Source: Deltaproteobacteria bacterium
Lineage (GTDB): Bacteria > Desulfobacterota > Desulfobacteria > Desulfobacterales > JAFDFH01
DNA length: 18,239 nucleotides
NCBI GenBank assembly: GCA_019309945.1
Contig: JAFDFH010000053.1
Location: forward strand, 1 to 18,239
Direction of reading: 5' to 3'
Under the pieces are notes generated by a model, which was not told the origin of the DNA, did no database searches, and saw nothing but the letters and a program-made list of their open reading frames with translations. Shown here one piece after another: positions 1-7,654 of this stretch; position 1 is the stretch's first letter; every line of letters starts with the position of its first letter. A program made the position numbers and the translations under genes.

Positions 1-789
1 CCTGACGGCATCACCTTTTTGGGCCCCAAAATAATTCTCGGCACTACCACAATTGAGTGCGATTTCAAGATATCCCCGACTGCCGATGATGGCAAGCGGT
101 TTTTGTAATCCAACACTTCCATAGCTTTTGGAAAAACCTGTAATCAATTGTCGGCCGATTTTAACTCCGGGGGGGGGTCCTCGGTCTGATGTGCAAAATT
201 TATCCAGGCTACTAAAATCAATATTGGTAATCAAATTGCCAAACCTGTCTATCCAGACAATAAGGCCTACGAGCTCGCTTTCCGCGGAAATAAATGGTTT
301 CTGAATATTCAAACAAACGAGGTCTTTTTGATCTACTGGTGACCCCAACACCTCTAATTCAATGCCTTTAGAGAGATATGCGCCTACAGGAGCAAAGATA
401 TCCCGGCCCTGGAAAGTCTGACTGATTGAATCTAAAAAATAGCTTGGGTTATCAACACGAATAATCGGTCCAATGTTCCCTGCTTCAAACAATAGCGTTA
501 AAACACCATTGTCAGGCGCAAGCAAGATATGCCCCATTCGTTCCAAAGCAATGATTGCGCGGTCACCTCCCACACCCGGGTCTACCACGATGATATGCAC
601 GGTTCCCTGTGGAAAATACAGATAGGAAGATTCGATAACGTATGCTGTCTGAATTAAGTCCTGGGGAGCAATATGGTGGGTAATGTCAACAATCGCAGCA
701 AGTGGATTGACAGAGAGAATAACGCCTTTCATTATTCCCACATACTCATCGTTAATACCAAAATCCGTTAGCAGCGTAATTATAGACAT
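1..789 (-). CDS. SAM hydroxide adenosyltransferase family protein (DUF62), C-terminus cut by window edge
   Basis: My own translation gives 263 codons with no stop, reading off the left edge; family proteins are usually about 255-290 aa, so only the last residues are missing. The family splits S-adenosylmethionine with hydroxide into adenosine and methionine and is related to fluorinases and chlorinases. Visible motifs are LLTDFG (residues 6-11), VVDPGVGGDR (68-77), APDNGVLT (91-98), GRDIFAP (128-134), DRFGNLITNI (181-190) and the C-terminal GSAxNYFGAxxGD. Asp70 and Arg77 match the Asp and Arg of the family's Asp-Arg-His triad, but the usual TFHGRDIF reads TFQGRDIF, so Gln127 sits where the His is expected. 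The ATG at 787-789 has no clear Shine-Dalgarno sequence. A run of nine G (169-177) encodes part of a Pro-Pro-Pro stretch without breaking the frame. It lies 115 bp beyond ruvB on the same strand, with repeat remnants between them. Confidence 0.88.
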   Translation of the reverse strand, partial: MSIITLLTDFGINDEYVGIMKGVILSVNPLAAIVDITHHIAPQDLIQTAYVIESSYLYFPQGTVHIIVVDPGVGGDRAIIALERMGHILLAPDNGVLTLLFEAGNIGPIIRVDNPSYFLDSISQTFQGRDIFAPVGAYLSKGIELEVLGSPVDQKDLVCLNIQKPFISAESELVGLIVWIDRFGNLITNIDFSSLDKFCTSDRGPPPGVKIGRQLITGFSKSYGSVGLQKPLAIIGSRGYLEIALNCGSAENYFGAQKGDAVR

Positions 790-846
790 GATCAATTCAC
801 ATTCAGGAAGGGATGGTCTGTTTTAGGTCACCGCCTTCTCGATGTA

Positions 847-914
847 TCTGGACGGACACTAGGTAGTGCCTGAACGAAAATTTCTATTTTCCCTAATTTC
901 TGCGTCAGGAAAAT
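847..914. repeat. Abutting element ends and hairpin downstream of ruvB
   Basis: 847-860 (TCTGGACGGACACT) matches the right terminal inverted repeat of the MITE copies elsewhere in the window. It is followed by AGGT (861-864) and then AGTGCC (865-870), which looks like the left end of another element. The pattern CACT-AGGT-AGTG is two outward-facing ends separated by one 4-bp ANNT unit. From 886 to 914 a hairpin (ATTTTCC with GGAAAAT) spans the ruvB stop codon, which sits at 905-907 at the edge of the loop. There is no U-tract after it on the minus strand, so I do not call it a terminator. The rest of the 790-904 gap shows nothing recognisable. Confidence 0.45.
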
Positions 915-1948
915 ATTTTTTTTTGAACACGAAACCCAAGGTGTTGGTATGCTGCTTCCGACGCCTTGCGCCCTGAAGAAGTTCTTGTAATCAGTCCAAT
1001 TTTTAGAAGATAGGGTTCAACAACATCCGCCAGGGTATCGGTCTCTTCCTGAAGTGTTGCAGCAATTGCTTCAATACCAGCAGGCCCACCGTGATAGAAC
1101 TCGATAATTGTTCTCAAATAGCGGCGATCAAGATTCGTCAACCCTTTTTCATCAACACCTTCCAGAGACAGAGCCGCATTTACGGCATCTTTGGTAATGA
1201 CGCCATCCGACCGTACCTGGGTATAGTCCCTTACACGTTTCAGAAGCCTGTTCACAATCCTGGGTGTGCCCCTTGATCTTTTAGCTAGTTCAATGGCACC
1301 TTCATCATCAATTGCCACTTTAAGCAGTGCCGCTGAACGTCTGGCAATTTTAACCAGATCCTTTTCGCTATAAAAATCAAGGTTCCGAAAAATACCGAAT
1401 CGATCCCGCAGCGGTGCGGATAAAAGGCCCATCCGGGTAGTTGCCCCGACGAGTGTAAAACCCTTTAAGCGATATCGATGGCTCCGGGCATGAACCCCTT
1501 TGTCGAATATAAAGTCAATCGCAAAATCCTCCATGGCAGGATATAGAAACTCTTCAACTATCTTTGGCATTCGGTGGATCTCATCTATGAATAATACATC
1601 CCCTTGTTCAAGGTGCGTAAGGATACCGACCAAATCACCGCCCTTTTCCAGGGCGGGTCCGGAAGTGATCGTAAGGTCACTTCCCATCTCATTGGCGATG
1701 ATATGAGCCAACGTGGTTTTACCAAGACCGGGGGGGCCGTGGAAAATGACATGATCAATCGGTTCTTCCCGCTCCATGGCCGCCTCAATAGCGATCCTCA
1801 GGGTTTCAACCACCTCGGCTTGTCCAATATAGTCTGAAAGTTGCTCCGGTCGCAAAGACAGAATTTCCGGATTTTCATCAACGGGCACACAGGATCTTGA
1901 GAGGAGGCCCTGAACATCGTTAGAAGGTGATTGCTTATCGTCGGTCAT
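905..1948 (-). CDS. ruvB: Holliday junction branch migration helicase RuvB
   Basis: RuvB is the AAA+ motor that, as hexamers loaded by RuvA, pumps DNA through Holliday junctions during recombinational repair. The 347-aa length is normal. Residues 71-78 are the Walker A GPPGLGKT, 119-123 the Walker B LFIDE, 168-172 the sensor GATTR, and APLRDRFG (178-185) carries the arginine-finger region. The C-terminal winged-helix DNA-binding domain follows, with the family pattern DxxxRYLRTIIEFYHGGPAG near residues 275-295. The start ATG overlaps the ruvA stop by 4 bp (ATGA), so the two are translationally coupled. The last codons run through a nine-A tract (minus strand) coding for Q-K-K-I-F-S, just before the stop in a hairpin. 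Confidence 0.98.
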   Translation of the reverse strand: MTDDKQSPSNDVQGLLSRSCVPVDENPEILSLRPEQLSDYIGQAEVVETLRIAIEAAMEREEPIDHVIFHGPPGLGKTTLAHIIANEMGSDLTITSGPALEKGGDLVGILTHLEQGDVLFIDEIHRMPKIVEEFLYPAMEDFAIDFIFDKGVHARSHRYRLKGFTLVGATTRMGLLSAPLRDRFGIFRNLDFYSEKDLVKIARRSAALLKVAIDDEGAIELAKRSRGTPRIVNRLLKRVRDYTQVRSDGVITKDAVNAALSLEGVDEKGLTNLDRRYLRTIIEFYHGGPAGIEAIAATLQEETDTLADVVEPYLLKIGLITRTSSGRKASEAAYQHLGFRVQKKIFS

Positions 1949-2562
1949 GAGGCGGCCTCACCACGATATACTTCTTCAAAAAGTTCTTCAGGGGTCGCAA
2001 TCGCGCTGTTGCGTTTCATGGCCGTCGAAATCATCCGCTTTGCATCCGAAGTTCGATGACCCAAATGACCGACAAGTACATCCAATACCTGTTTTGCAAA
2101 GTCTTCCACAACAGCGGGTTCTTCCTGTTCTGTTTTTCGGATTAATGCAAATTTGTCCATCTTCCCTTCAAGGGTGGCAATAATTTTCTGGGCGGTACGG
2201 TTCCCAATTCCCTTCAGCCTGCAAAGTTGAGAGACATCTTTTGACTCTATGGCTCTGGCGATGTCTCTTACAGGCACATTCAATGCTTTGACGGCCTTGA
2301 GGGGTCCGATATCTTCAACCGAAATAAAATGCTGAAAGAACTCTCTTTCAGCCTCAAGATTGAAACCAATTAAAATGGGTTTGGGTTGGCGCTCAGTCTG
2401 TTGGAAATATATATATAAAGAAATCTCGTCACCGGCCACCTTTGTTTTCAAGGTTTCCATCACAACAATCGGAAGCAGAACCTCGTATCCAATTTGATTG
2501 ACCAGAAGCAGAACGCGATCCTCTTCTTTTTTTAAAATTTTTCCTTCCAGGTAGCGGATCAT
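1945..2562 (-). CDS. ruvA: Holliday junction DNA helicase subunit RuvA
   Basis: RuvA binds the four-way junction as a tetramer and loads RuvB. The 205-aa protein has the expected three parts: an N-terminal OB fold (MIRYLEGKI start, about residues 1-62); two helix-hairpin-helix motifs (FISVEDIGPLKAVKAL near 79-94 and LCRLKGIGNRTAQKII near 113-128); and a flexible linker followed by the C-terminal RuvB-contacting domain (about 155-205). The start at 2562 is supported by GTAGGA a few bases upstream. It is the middle gene of ruvC-ruvA-ruvB, 64 bp after ruvC and overlapping ruvB by 4 bp. Confidence 0.97.
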   Translation of the reverse strand: MIRYLEGKILKKEEDRVLLLVNQIGYEVLLPIVVMETLKTKVAGDEISLYIYFQQTERQPKPILIGFNLEAEREFFQHFISVEDIGPLKAVKALNVPVRDIARAIESKDVSQLCRLKGIGNRTAQKIIATLEGKMDKFALIRKTEQEEPAVVEDFAKQVLDVLVGHLGHRTSDAKRMISTAMKRNSAIATPEELFEEVYRGEAAS

Positions 2563-2626
2563 GTTTTCCTACGTTTGAAAAATTTGAATCGGCGCGACAA
2601 AAACTATCTCCTTTCTGGTTCCCCGG

Positions 2627-3151
2627 TCACGGGGTCTTCTGCTTGTTATACCCGATCGTCTGCCGGAACGCATCGTTTCCATAACGAAACAGACCTACAA
2701 GCGCTAAGGCCACCGCATCCGACGCATGGTACGATTTAATAGGAGTTGTTAAGTTCAATAGATGTCTAACTGCCGCTTCCATTTGTAATTTGCTCGCATT
2801 ACCGTTTCCGGTCAGTACCTTCTTGGCCTCACGAACCGAAACCTCGATCGAAGCCACTTTTGATCGGCTGCCGGCAAGAAGAACAATACCAATCACTTTG
2901 CCGAGCGTAATACCTGATTTTGGATTCTTTTTAAGAAAAAAAACATCTTCCACAACCATAAGGTCGGGTTTTTCATCCTTCAAAATAAGAATTAGTTCAG
3001 AAAAGATTTTATCGAGGCGACCTGCTAAAGGAATGCTGTTTGAAGTATGAATACCGCCAAAGGAATAGTCCTGTACCTTAAGTCCCGTTCCCCTGACAAT
3101 GCCAATGCCTGTAGCGGCAAGACCAGGATCTATGCCGATGATCTTTATCAT
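2627..3151 (-). CDS. ruvC: Crossover junction endodeoxyribonuclease RuvC
   Basis: RuvC resolves Holliday junctions after RuvAB migration by paired nicks, using acidic residues that hold two metal ions. I chose the ATG at 3151, giving 174 aa beginning MIKIIGIDPG, because the RNase H-fold core starts there in the family; an in-frame upstream start at 3220 would add 23 unconserved residues. Asp8 (GIDPG), the Glu of VVEDVFF (about residue 68) and the Asp of HASDAVALAL supply the active site. The fourth acidic position, DAAD in E. coli, reads HASD here. His at this place is known from Thermus RuvC, so the enzyme is probably active. It is the first gene of the ruvCAB cluster. Confidence 0.95.
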   Translation of the reverse strand: MIKIIGIDPGLAATGIGIVRGTGLKVQDYSFGGIHTSNSIPLAGRLDKIFSELILILKDEKPDLMVVEDVFFLKKNPKSGITLGKVIGIVLLAGSRSKVASIEVSVREAKKVLTGNGNASKLQMEAAVRHLLNLTTPIKSYHASDAVALALVGLFRYGNDAFRQTIGYNKQKTP

Positions 3152-3319
3152 CCTGCGTTCTTCAAAGTACCTCTTATCCCGGCCTCCCGGGAAATCCAGC
3201 GGATACGATCCGGCATCCATCCCGACTTAGACCGAAAAAACCGATCACCGAACAGGTTTCCAATTCATATGCGTTTGGTTTCAGGCCTAAAAAAAAAGCC
3301 GTTTTAGGGATGCCTCTTT

Positions 3320-4180
3320 TTATAGTCCCTTTAATTTTTGTTTTGCAATTTTGCCTTCATTTGATCCCGGATATTTTTTGACCAATTCCTTCAAAATAAG
3401 GCGAGAATTTACTTTATCACCGAGATTAAAAAAAGCCAATCCCTGCTTCAACAGTGCGGCCGGAACCTTGTTGCCCTTGGGATATTTTTCGATCACCTTC
3501 TGATATTCCAAGATGGCTTTTTCATACCACTTCTCACGGTAATAAATTTCACCAATCCAGAACTGGGCATTATCCGCCCTGGCGGATTTAGGATACCGTT
3601 TGAGAAATGTTTTAAATCCCTCCCGAGCGGTTTCAACGTCACCTTTGTCAAACGCTTGTTTTGCCCGGGTATATACTTCGTTTTCGGAAAGTTCTTTTTC
3701 AGGCTGCATATCAGATTTTTTTACAGATTCAGATTTCAGGGAAGGCTCAAGGTTCAGATATTCCTCAATACCTGCAATACGATTCTCAATGGATCCCTTA
3801 TTCTCCTCTATCCTCTTGAATCTGTTTTCTCTTTGTTGCTCCGAATCTTCCAGGTCCTTTATATTCTGATTTAACAAATGGCGTGCCTCTTCAATTTCTC
3901 CGTATAAAACCTGGATTTCCTCTCTAAGGTTATTGGTCATAACCCGAAGCCCGGCCGCCTGTTTTCTCAGGGACTGATCCTCTTCTCCCGCGGTCTGGCT
4001 ATATGTTTCAAGCTGAGATTTAATCTGCGCAAGCCTTTTCTCCAATTCAACATCACGTCGTTCTATCCTTGTGAGGCGGTCGTCGAGAATAACGACATCC
4101 TGCTGCATGGCACAAGCACAAAAAAACGTCAGACAGACGAATCCGATTAATAGACAGCATTTCATGTCAGATGAATTCAC
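3320..4180 (-). CDS. cpoB: Cell division coordinator CpoB / YbgF, Tol-Pal associated TPR protein
   Basis: CpoB (YbgF) is a periplasmic protein that links Tol-Pal to septal peptidoglycan synthesis. I place the start at GTG 4178-4180 because a GGGAGG sequence lies 8 nt upstream; an ATG at 4165 and a GTG at 4207 are alternatives without such a site. The 286-aa product has an N-terminal hydrophobic signal (about residues 8-22) ending in CACAMQQ, where Cys23 could be lipidated although the lipobox is poor. A long charged coiled coil follows (about 30-145). Three TPR units of the tol_pal_ybgF type lie at about 167-283, with repeated patterns such as FDKGDVETAREGFKTFLKRYP. It is last in tolQ-R-A-B-pal-cpoB, but about 380 bp of repeat-containing DNA separates it from pal, so it may need its own promoter. 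Confidence 0.9.
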   Translation of the reverse strand: MNSSDMKCCLLIGFVCLTFFCACAMQQDVVILDDRLTRIERRDVELEKRLAQIKSQLETYSQTAGEEDQSLRKQAAGLRVMTNNLREEIQVLYGEIEEARHLLNQNIKDLEDSEQQRENRFKRIEENKGSIENRIAGIEEYLNLEPSLKSESVKKSDMQPEKELSENEVYTRAKQAFDKGDVETAREGFKTFLKRYPKSARADNAQFWIGEIYYREKWYEKAILEYQKVIEKYPKGNKVPAALLKQGLAFFNLGDKVNSRLILKELVKKYPGSNEGKIAKQKLKGL

Positions 4181-4358
4181 TCGGCCAACCTCCCGGGAAC
4201 ACGTCACCAGAGATCTTCCCTCGCAAGGAAAGTTGTCATTTTATAATGAAAGCATTACCGATTTGTTAGTAATCGTATCAGAATCTGATCGGGACGGTCT
4301 ATTTCTTCCTGAATATGAATTGTCATAACATTAACAAACGGGTAGTGCTCCCTTTGTA

Positions 4359-4386
4359 ATTTGCCCGCCGATACCGGCGGGCAAAT
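4359..4386. terminator. Strong perfect hairpin between pal and cpoB
   Basis: ATTTGCCCGCCG (4359-4370) pairs perfectly with CGGCGGGCAAAT (4375-4386) across a 4-nt loop, and flanking CTTTGT/ACAAAG can extend the stem. There is no clear run of U on either strand, so it may be an attenuator, an RNA-processing or stability hairpin, or a bidirectional terminator. It would partly uncouple cpoB from pal on the minus-strand transcript. Confidence 0.5.
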
Positions 4387-4407
4387 GTTAAACAAAGATT
4401 TAGCCGT

Positions 4408-4539
4408 CCTTAACATGCCGTTTTTAATTCAGGTGCCCACCGGCGGACAGGTCATCAAAAACAGGACCTCAATACACCCGACGGTCTCGGACGCACCGAA
4501 CAATTCCCTCATCAATGAATTAAAAACGTGTTTTAAGCC
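4408..4539. repeat. Inverted-repeat element in the pal-cpoB gap
   Basis: CGTTTTTAATTCA (4419-4431) and its exact complement TGAATTAAAAACG (4516-4528) form 13-bp arms 84 bp apart. The matching extends imperfectly outwards (CTTAACA on the left, complement of CTTAAAACA on the right). No open reading frame of interest lies between the arms. It looks like the remains of a small palindromic mobile element; no target duplication was identified. It fills much of the 383-bp gap between pal and cpoB, together with the hairpin at 4359-4386. Confidence 0.4.
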
Positions 4540-4563
4540 AATCTTTTACGAGCATCGACAGAG

Positions 4564-5127
4564 CTATTCAATAACAAAGTGTGCCCGCCTGTTCTTCGCC
4601 CAGGCCTCTTCGTTACTCCCCATGTCCACTAAACGCTCCTCGCCATAGCTTATCGTCGTCAAACGGTATTCACGAATACCCAGGTCCACCAGGAAGGCCT
4701 TCACGCTATTTGCACGTCGGTCCCCCAGCGCGAGATTATATTCATTGGTACCACGTTCGTCACAATGTCCTTCAATGACGACCGAAACATTTGGATTATC
4801 TCGCATCCATTGGGATTTTTGCTTCAAGACTTCCTGTGCCATAAAAAGAAGCGCCGAGCTGTCAAATTCAAAGTAGATATCTTCATTGAGAAACAGGTTC
4901 CTGGCGGCCATCATTTCGCGCTGGGCAGCCTCTTCCGCCCCCTCTAAGGGCTTGCCCGGTTCTTCCGGTTCACCAGCCTGTTTGGCTTGTATTAAGGCTT
5001 CATCGTCAGTGGGTTGAGTCGTTGTACCGGTTTCAGTCTGAACGGATTTCTTTGCGCATGAAACAGTTAACATCAATACTGGGATTACCATGACCATGAC
5101 CAAGCCTATCCACACCTTTTTTCGCAT
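4564..5127 (-). CDS. pal: Peptidoglycan-associated lipoprotein Pal
   Basis: Pal anchors the outer membrane to peptidoglycan and is the target that TolB shuttles to and from. The 187-aa protein has a lipoprotein signal ending in LTVSC with Cys24 as the lipidated residue, a Thr/Glu/Pro-rich tether (about 28-75), and an OmpA-like C-terminal domain. The signature IEGHCDERGTNEYNLALGD (118-136) followed by RRA carries the Asp and Arg that bind diaminopimelate. The start at 5127 has a near-perfect AGGAGGT 7 nt upstream. It is fifth in the tol operon but is separated from tolB by 310 bp holding two nested repeats, and its own strong ribosome site fits independent translation. Confidence 0.97.
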   Translation of the reverse strand: MRKKVWIGLVMVMVIPVLMLTVSCAKKSVQTETGTTTQPTDDEALIQAKQAGEPEEPGKPLEGAEEAAQREMMAARNLFLNEDIYFEFDSSALLFMAQEVLKQKSQWMRDNPNVSVVIEGHCDERGTNEYNLALGDRRANSVKAFLVDLGIREYRLTTISYGEERLVDMGSNEEAWAKNRRAHFVIE

Positions 5128-5185
5128 TTTGTACCTCCTTTAACATTTTCAGTGGCATTTGTTCGTGTCCGAAAACAAGATCGAG

Positions 5186-5428
5186 CGTTTTTCCAGGTTC
5201 AAGCAAGGTCAAGATTTTAACCCCAGGATGTGAGGATTAAAATCCGAGCCTTACTTAGTGTCCATCCAGAAACGGTCTTTTTGCCCGATCTCGGCGTTAT
5301 GCTCAAAATTTTACCCTCGGAATATCAACTATATGCCTGCGGTAAAATTTTTCACATGCCTTGATCTCGAACAAAAATCCTCGTTTCTGGACGGACACTA
5401 CTTAGAAATTGGAAAAATAGCAGTTTTC
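5186..5428. repeat. Palindromic family II, copy 1, split by a MITE
   Basis: The left part (about 5186-5256) contains ATTTTAACC and GAGGATTAAAAT as in the other family II copies. The family sequence GAGCCTGACTCAGAAATTGG is present as GAGCCTTACTT before the MITE and AGAAATTGG after it (from 5404), followed by a decayed version of GGCAAAAAGGGGCGTTTTG. Removing the MITE and one ACTT restores one continuous family II element. It is the most diverged copy in the window, consistent with its being older than the insertion. Confidence 0.65.
5257..5399. mobile_element. MITE family I, copy A (nested), between tolB and pal
   Basis: This 143-bp element starts AGTGTCCATCCAGAAACG and ends CGTTTCTGGACGGACACT, an 18-bp terminal inverted repeat with one mismatch. 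It is flanked by the direct repeat ACTT (5253-5256 and 5400-5403). It has no coding capacity, and its interior is an imperfect palindrome that would fold into a long hairpin if transcribed. It is in the same orientation as copy B (15917-16059) and very similar to it. It lies inside the tol-pal transcript, so the mRNA would carry the hairpin between tolB and pal. Confidence 0.85.
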
Positions 5429-5437
5429 CTTCAGACA

Positions 5438-6772
5438 CTAGTTATCGCTAACTCTCGATGACCAGTCAGGGCTTATCTGCTCTCCCGGCAAAACAAGCAA
5501 CCGTCTCTGGTCTGTTCCATAAGCTGTCATAACATATATTTTAGAAGCCCCCTCACGGGTTGAGCTGAAAACAATAAGATTTCCGTCCGGGGACCACGAT
5601 GGAGACTCGTTGTCTCCCCCGTTGCTTGTCAATTGCGTCAATCCCTCGCCGTCAATACCGATGACGAAGATATCATTATGCCCATTTTCCATGGAAGAAT
5701 ATGCGATCTTATCCCCTTTAGGAGACCAGGACGGCTGTGTATTGTATCTCCCCTGGAACGTCAACCTTTCAGTCTTACCTGAATTTAAATCCATAATATA
5801 AATCTGGGTATTTCCCGACCTGTCCGAAACAAAAGCCATCTTCTTGCCATCCGGTGCCCAGGCCGCTTGATCATCAATTCCCCACCGTCTTGTGATTCTT
5901 TTAATAATTTTCCCGGTTCCGGTCAACAAATAAATTTCCTGATCACCTGAAAAGGAAAGCGTCGCAGCCAGAGCAAATTCTCCAGGCACCCAGGCCGGGG
6001 CACTGTTGATCCCTTTTTTGGCGACAACGGCCCCACGCCTTTCTTTTAAATGTTTGATGTAAAGATCGGGCTTCCCTTTTGCAAATGAAGTATAGGCCAT
6101 CCATTTGGCATCCGACGACCATGCCGGGAAAAGGGTGATCGACCGATGATGAGTTATTTGACGGGGATTGTGACCGTCAAACTCACATATGTAAATTTCC
6201 TTGTTCCCTGAACCATTGGATATAAAAGCAATTTTACTGTCAAAGACGCCCCAGCTGCCCGTCAGTCGATAAACCACCTCGTTGCAAAACCGGTGGATCA
6301 TCCTCCGCTGATCATTGATCCATCCCTTATATTTTTTACCCACGAGCAATTGTGCTTTAAACGTATCGATCAGACGAAGCTCCATTTCGAGCAGATTTCC
6401 TTTGATGGAAACACCCCCGGTCACCAAGAGTTCGGCGCCGATACTGGTCCAGTTCTGGAAATTGATACTGGATGTGATAATACCGGATTTTTGCGGATTT
6501 TCAAGGAAGGCGCCTGGGTCAATCATCTTGAAATATCCTGTGAACTCGAGAGATTCTGATATTAAATCAGATCCTTGTACGGATACCTGCTCCTCTTGCG
6601 AACTCGCGGAAGTAGTCTTGAACAAAGGGACCGCAATGGGGATTTTTCTTAAAAAAGGATTGCTGATATCGATATATTCATATTCTGGTTCGGCCCGGCA
6701 CAACGCTGATCCAAAAAGAATCGTCACCGTTGTAAGCCAACATATGAATGTCCTTCGATAACCCGTTATCAT
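5438..6772 (-). CDS. tolB: Tol-Pal system translocation protein TolB
   Basis: TolB is the periplasmic six-bladed beta-propeller protein that binds Pal and connects it to TolA. The 444-aa product starts at ATG 6772, which has GGAG 5 nt upstream; a GTG two codons earlier overlaps that site. A signal peptide with core FICWLTTVTILFGSALCRA ends near residue 27. An N-terminal domain (about 30-165) precedes repeated PD40/WD-like blades, seen as NKEIYICEFDG, PDLYIKHLK, QEIYLLTGTG, TQIYIMDLNSG, NDIFVIGIDGEG and SKIYVMTAYG, each followed by a W-SPDG- or P-W-S-type strand. It follows the tolA-like gene with a gap of 15 bp. Confidence 0.97.
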   Translation of the reverse strand: MITGYRRTFICWLTTVTILFGSALCRAEPEYEYIDISNPFLRKIPIAVPLFKTTSASSQEEQVSVQGSDLISESLEFTGYFKMIDPGAFLENPQKSGIITSSINFQNWTSIGAELLVTGGVSIKGNLLEMELRLIDTFKAQLLVGKKYKGWINDQRRMIHRFCNEVVYRLTGSWGVFDSKIAFISNGSGNKEIYICEFDGHNPRQITHHRSITLFPAWSSDAKWMAYTSFAKGKPDLYIKHLKERRGAVVAKKGINSAPAWVPGEFALAATLSFSGDQEIYLLTGTGKIIKRITRRWGIDDQAAWAPDGKKMAFVSDRSGNTQIYIMDLNSGKTERLTFQGRYNTQPSWSPKGDKIAYSSMENGHNDIFVIGIDGEGLTQLTSNGGDNESPSWSPDGNLIVFSSTREGASKIYVMTAYGTDQRRLLVLPGEQISPDWSSRVSDN

Positions 6773-6787
6773 TCGCACTCCAAATTC

Positions 6788-7654
6788 TTACCGCACGCCC
6801 TCAGGCGTAAATCTCAGGCCAACATTCACATAGGGCTTTGAAATCCCCTCGGGATGAGGATCAACAGGATTCGACTTGACGACGGCTTTATAGGCCGACT
6901 CATCTAAATAACTATTTCCGGATCGATCTGTAAAAAAAATATCCTTTATCTCTCCGTTGGGCATAACCTTAAACACCAGGCTTGCTTGTAAATTTTCGGC
7001 GCCGCCGGCCAGCTGACCTGAAAACGCCCAGCTTTTCTGAACTCGATACGCTATTTCAACCCGATAAATATTGATAAGCTCCAGCGTCTTTTTAATGCCT
7101 ACTCCGGATCCTGCCGGCAGACGTGCACTCAACCCGGGTTCGCCCTTTGTCGCTTCAGGCTCCAAGTGGTCGACGGCCTCTTTCTTTGCAACTTCCTGCT
7201 CCAGAAGTTCAAACGCTTCTTTCAAAGGAGGCGGTCTTGTTTGTTCAACGGTCTTTTCAATTCGATCGATAGCACTTTTAAGTACCTTGGAAGATTTGAA
7301 CGTCCTTTTCTTGAGGGATGTTTTAACCTTCTTCTTGGGGGCCACCGAAACCGTCTTGGCAGCACGAGGTTCTACTTCAGCACGGGCTTTCGGTGCGATT
7401 TCGGAAACTGAAGGCTTTTCCGGAGTTCGCAGCTTTTCCCGGGTCCCTGTCTCCTCCATTGGCAATGCAACCATGCTAACGTTTATAACATGGGGGATCG
7501 ACGTTCTATCCGCTATACGTCCGGGAACGACAATAAAAACCACAAAAAAAATCAGGTGACATATTGTTGAAACGCTGTACGTTAGAAAAAATGCGCGGTG
7601 GTTATATTCCGTTCCATGAAACAAATAAGCAGGCGCATCCACTTTTGCTTTCAT
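6788..7654 (-). CDS. tolA: TolA / TonB-like energy transducer (TonB C-terminal domain)
   Basis: This protein links the TolQR proton motor in the inner membrane to TolB/Pal. It has 288 aa: a short cytoplasmic start; one membrane helix (about 22-44) containing Ser29-xxx-His33, the SxxxH motif by which TolA and TonB contact TolQ or ExbB; a Lys/Glu/Ala/Pro-rich periplasmic spacer (about 65-190); and a C-terminal TonB/TolA fold (about 195-288) with RVEIAYRVQKSW and VVKSNPVDPHP. It overlaps tolR by 4 bp (ATGA). Context argues for the TolA role although the C-terminal domain is of the general TonB type often seen in this lineage. Confidence 0.9.
   Translation of the reverse strand: MKAKVDAPAYLFHGTEYNHRAFFLTYSVSTICHLIFFVVFIVVPGRIADRTSIPHVINVSMVALPMEETGTREKLRTPEKPSVSEIAPKARAEVEPRAAKTVSVAPKKKVKTSLKKRTFKSSKVLKSAIDRIEKTVEQTRPPPLKEAFELLEQEVAKKEAVDHLEPEATKGEPGLSARLPAGSGVGIKKTLELINIYRVEIAYRVQKSWAFSGQLAGGAENLQASLVFKVMPNGEIKDIFFTDRSGNSYLDESAYKAVVKSNPVDPHPEGISKPYVNVGLRFTPEGVR

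Noticed and set aside
3270..3320. CCTAAAA...TTTTAGG hairpin near a poly-A run, considered as a terminator after cpoB
   Set aside because: The stem is short and AT-rich and the run of identical bases lies in the loop and arm, not after the stem.
6315..6761. 148-aa plus-strand open frame opposite tolB
   Set aside because: It lies wholly within the well-supported tolB gene, has no ribosome site and shows no protein family features.
7071..7559. 162-aa plus-strand open frame opposite the tolA-like gene
   Set aside because: It arises from the Lys/Glu/Ala-rich spacer read on the other strand; Ser/Phe-rich composition without motifs.
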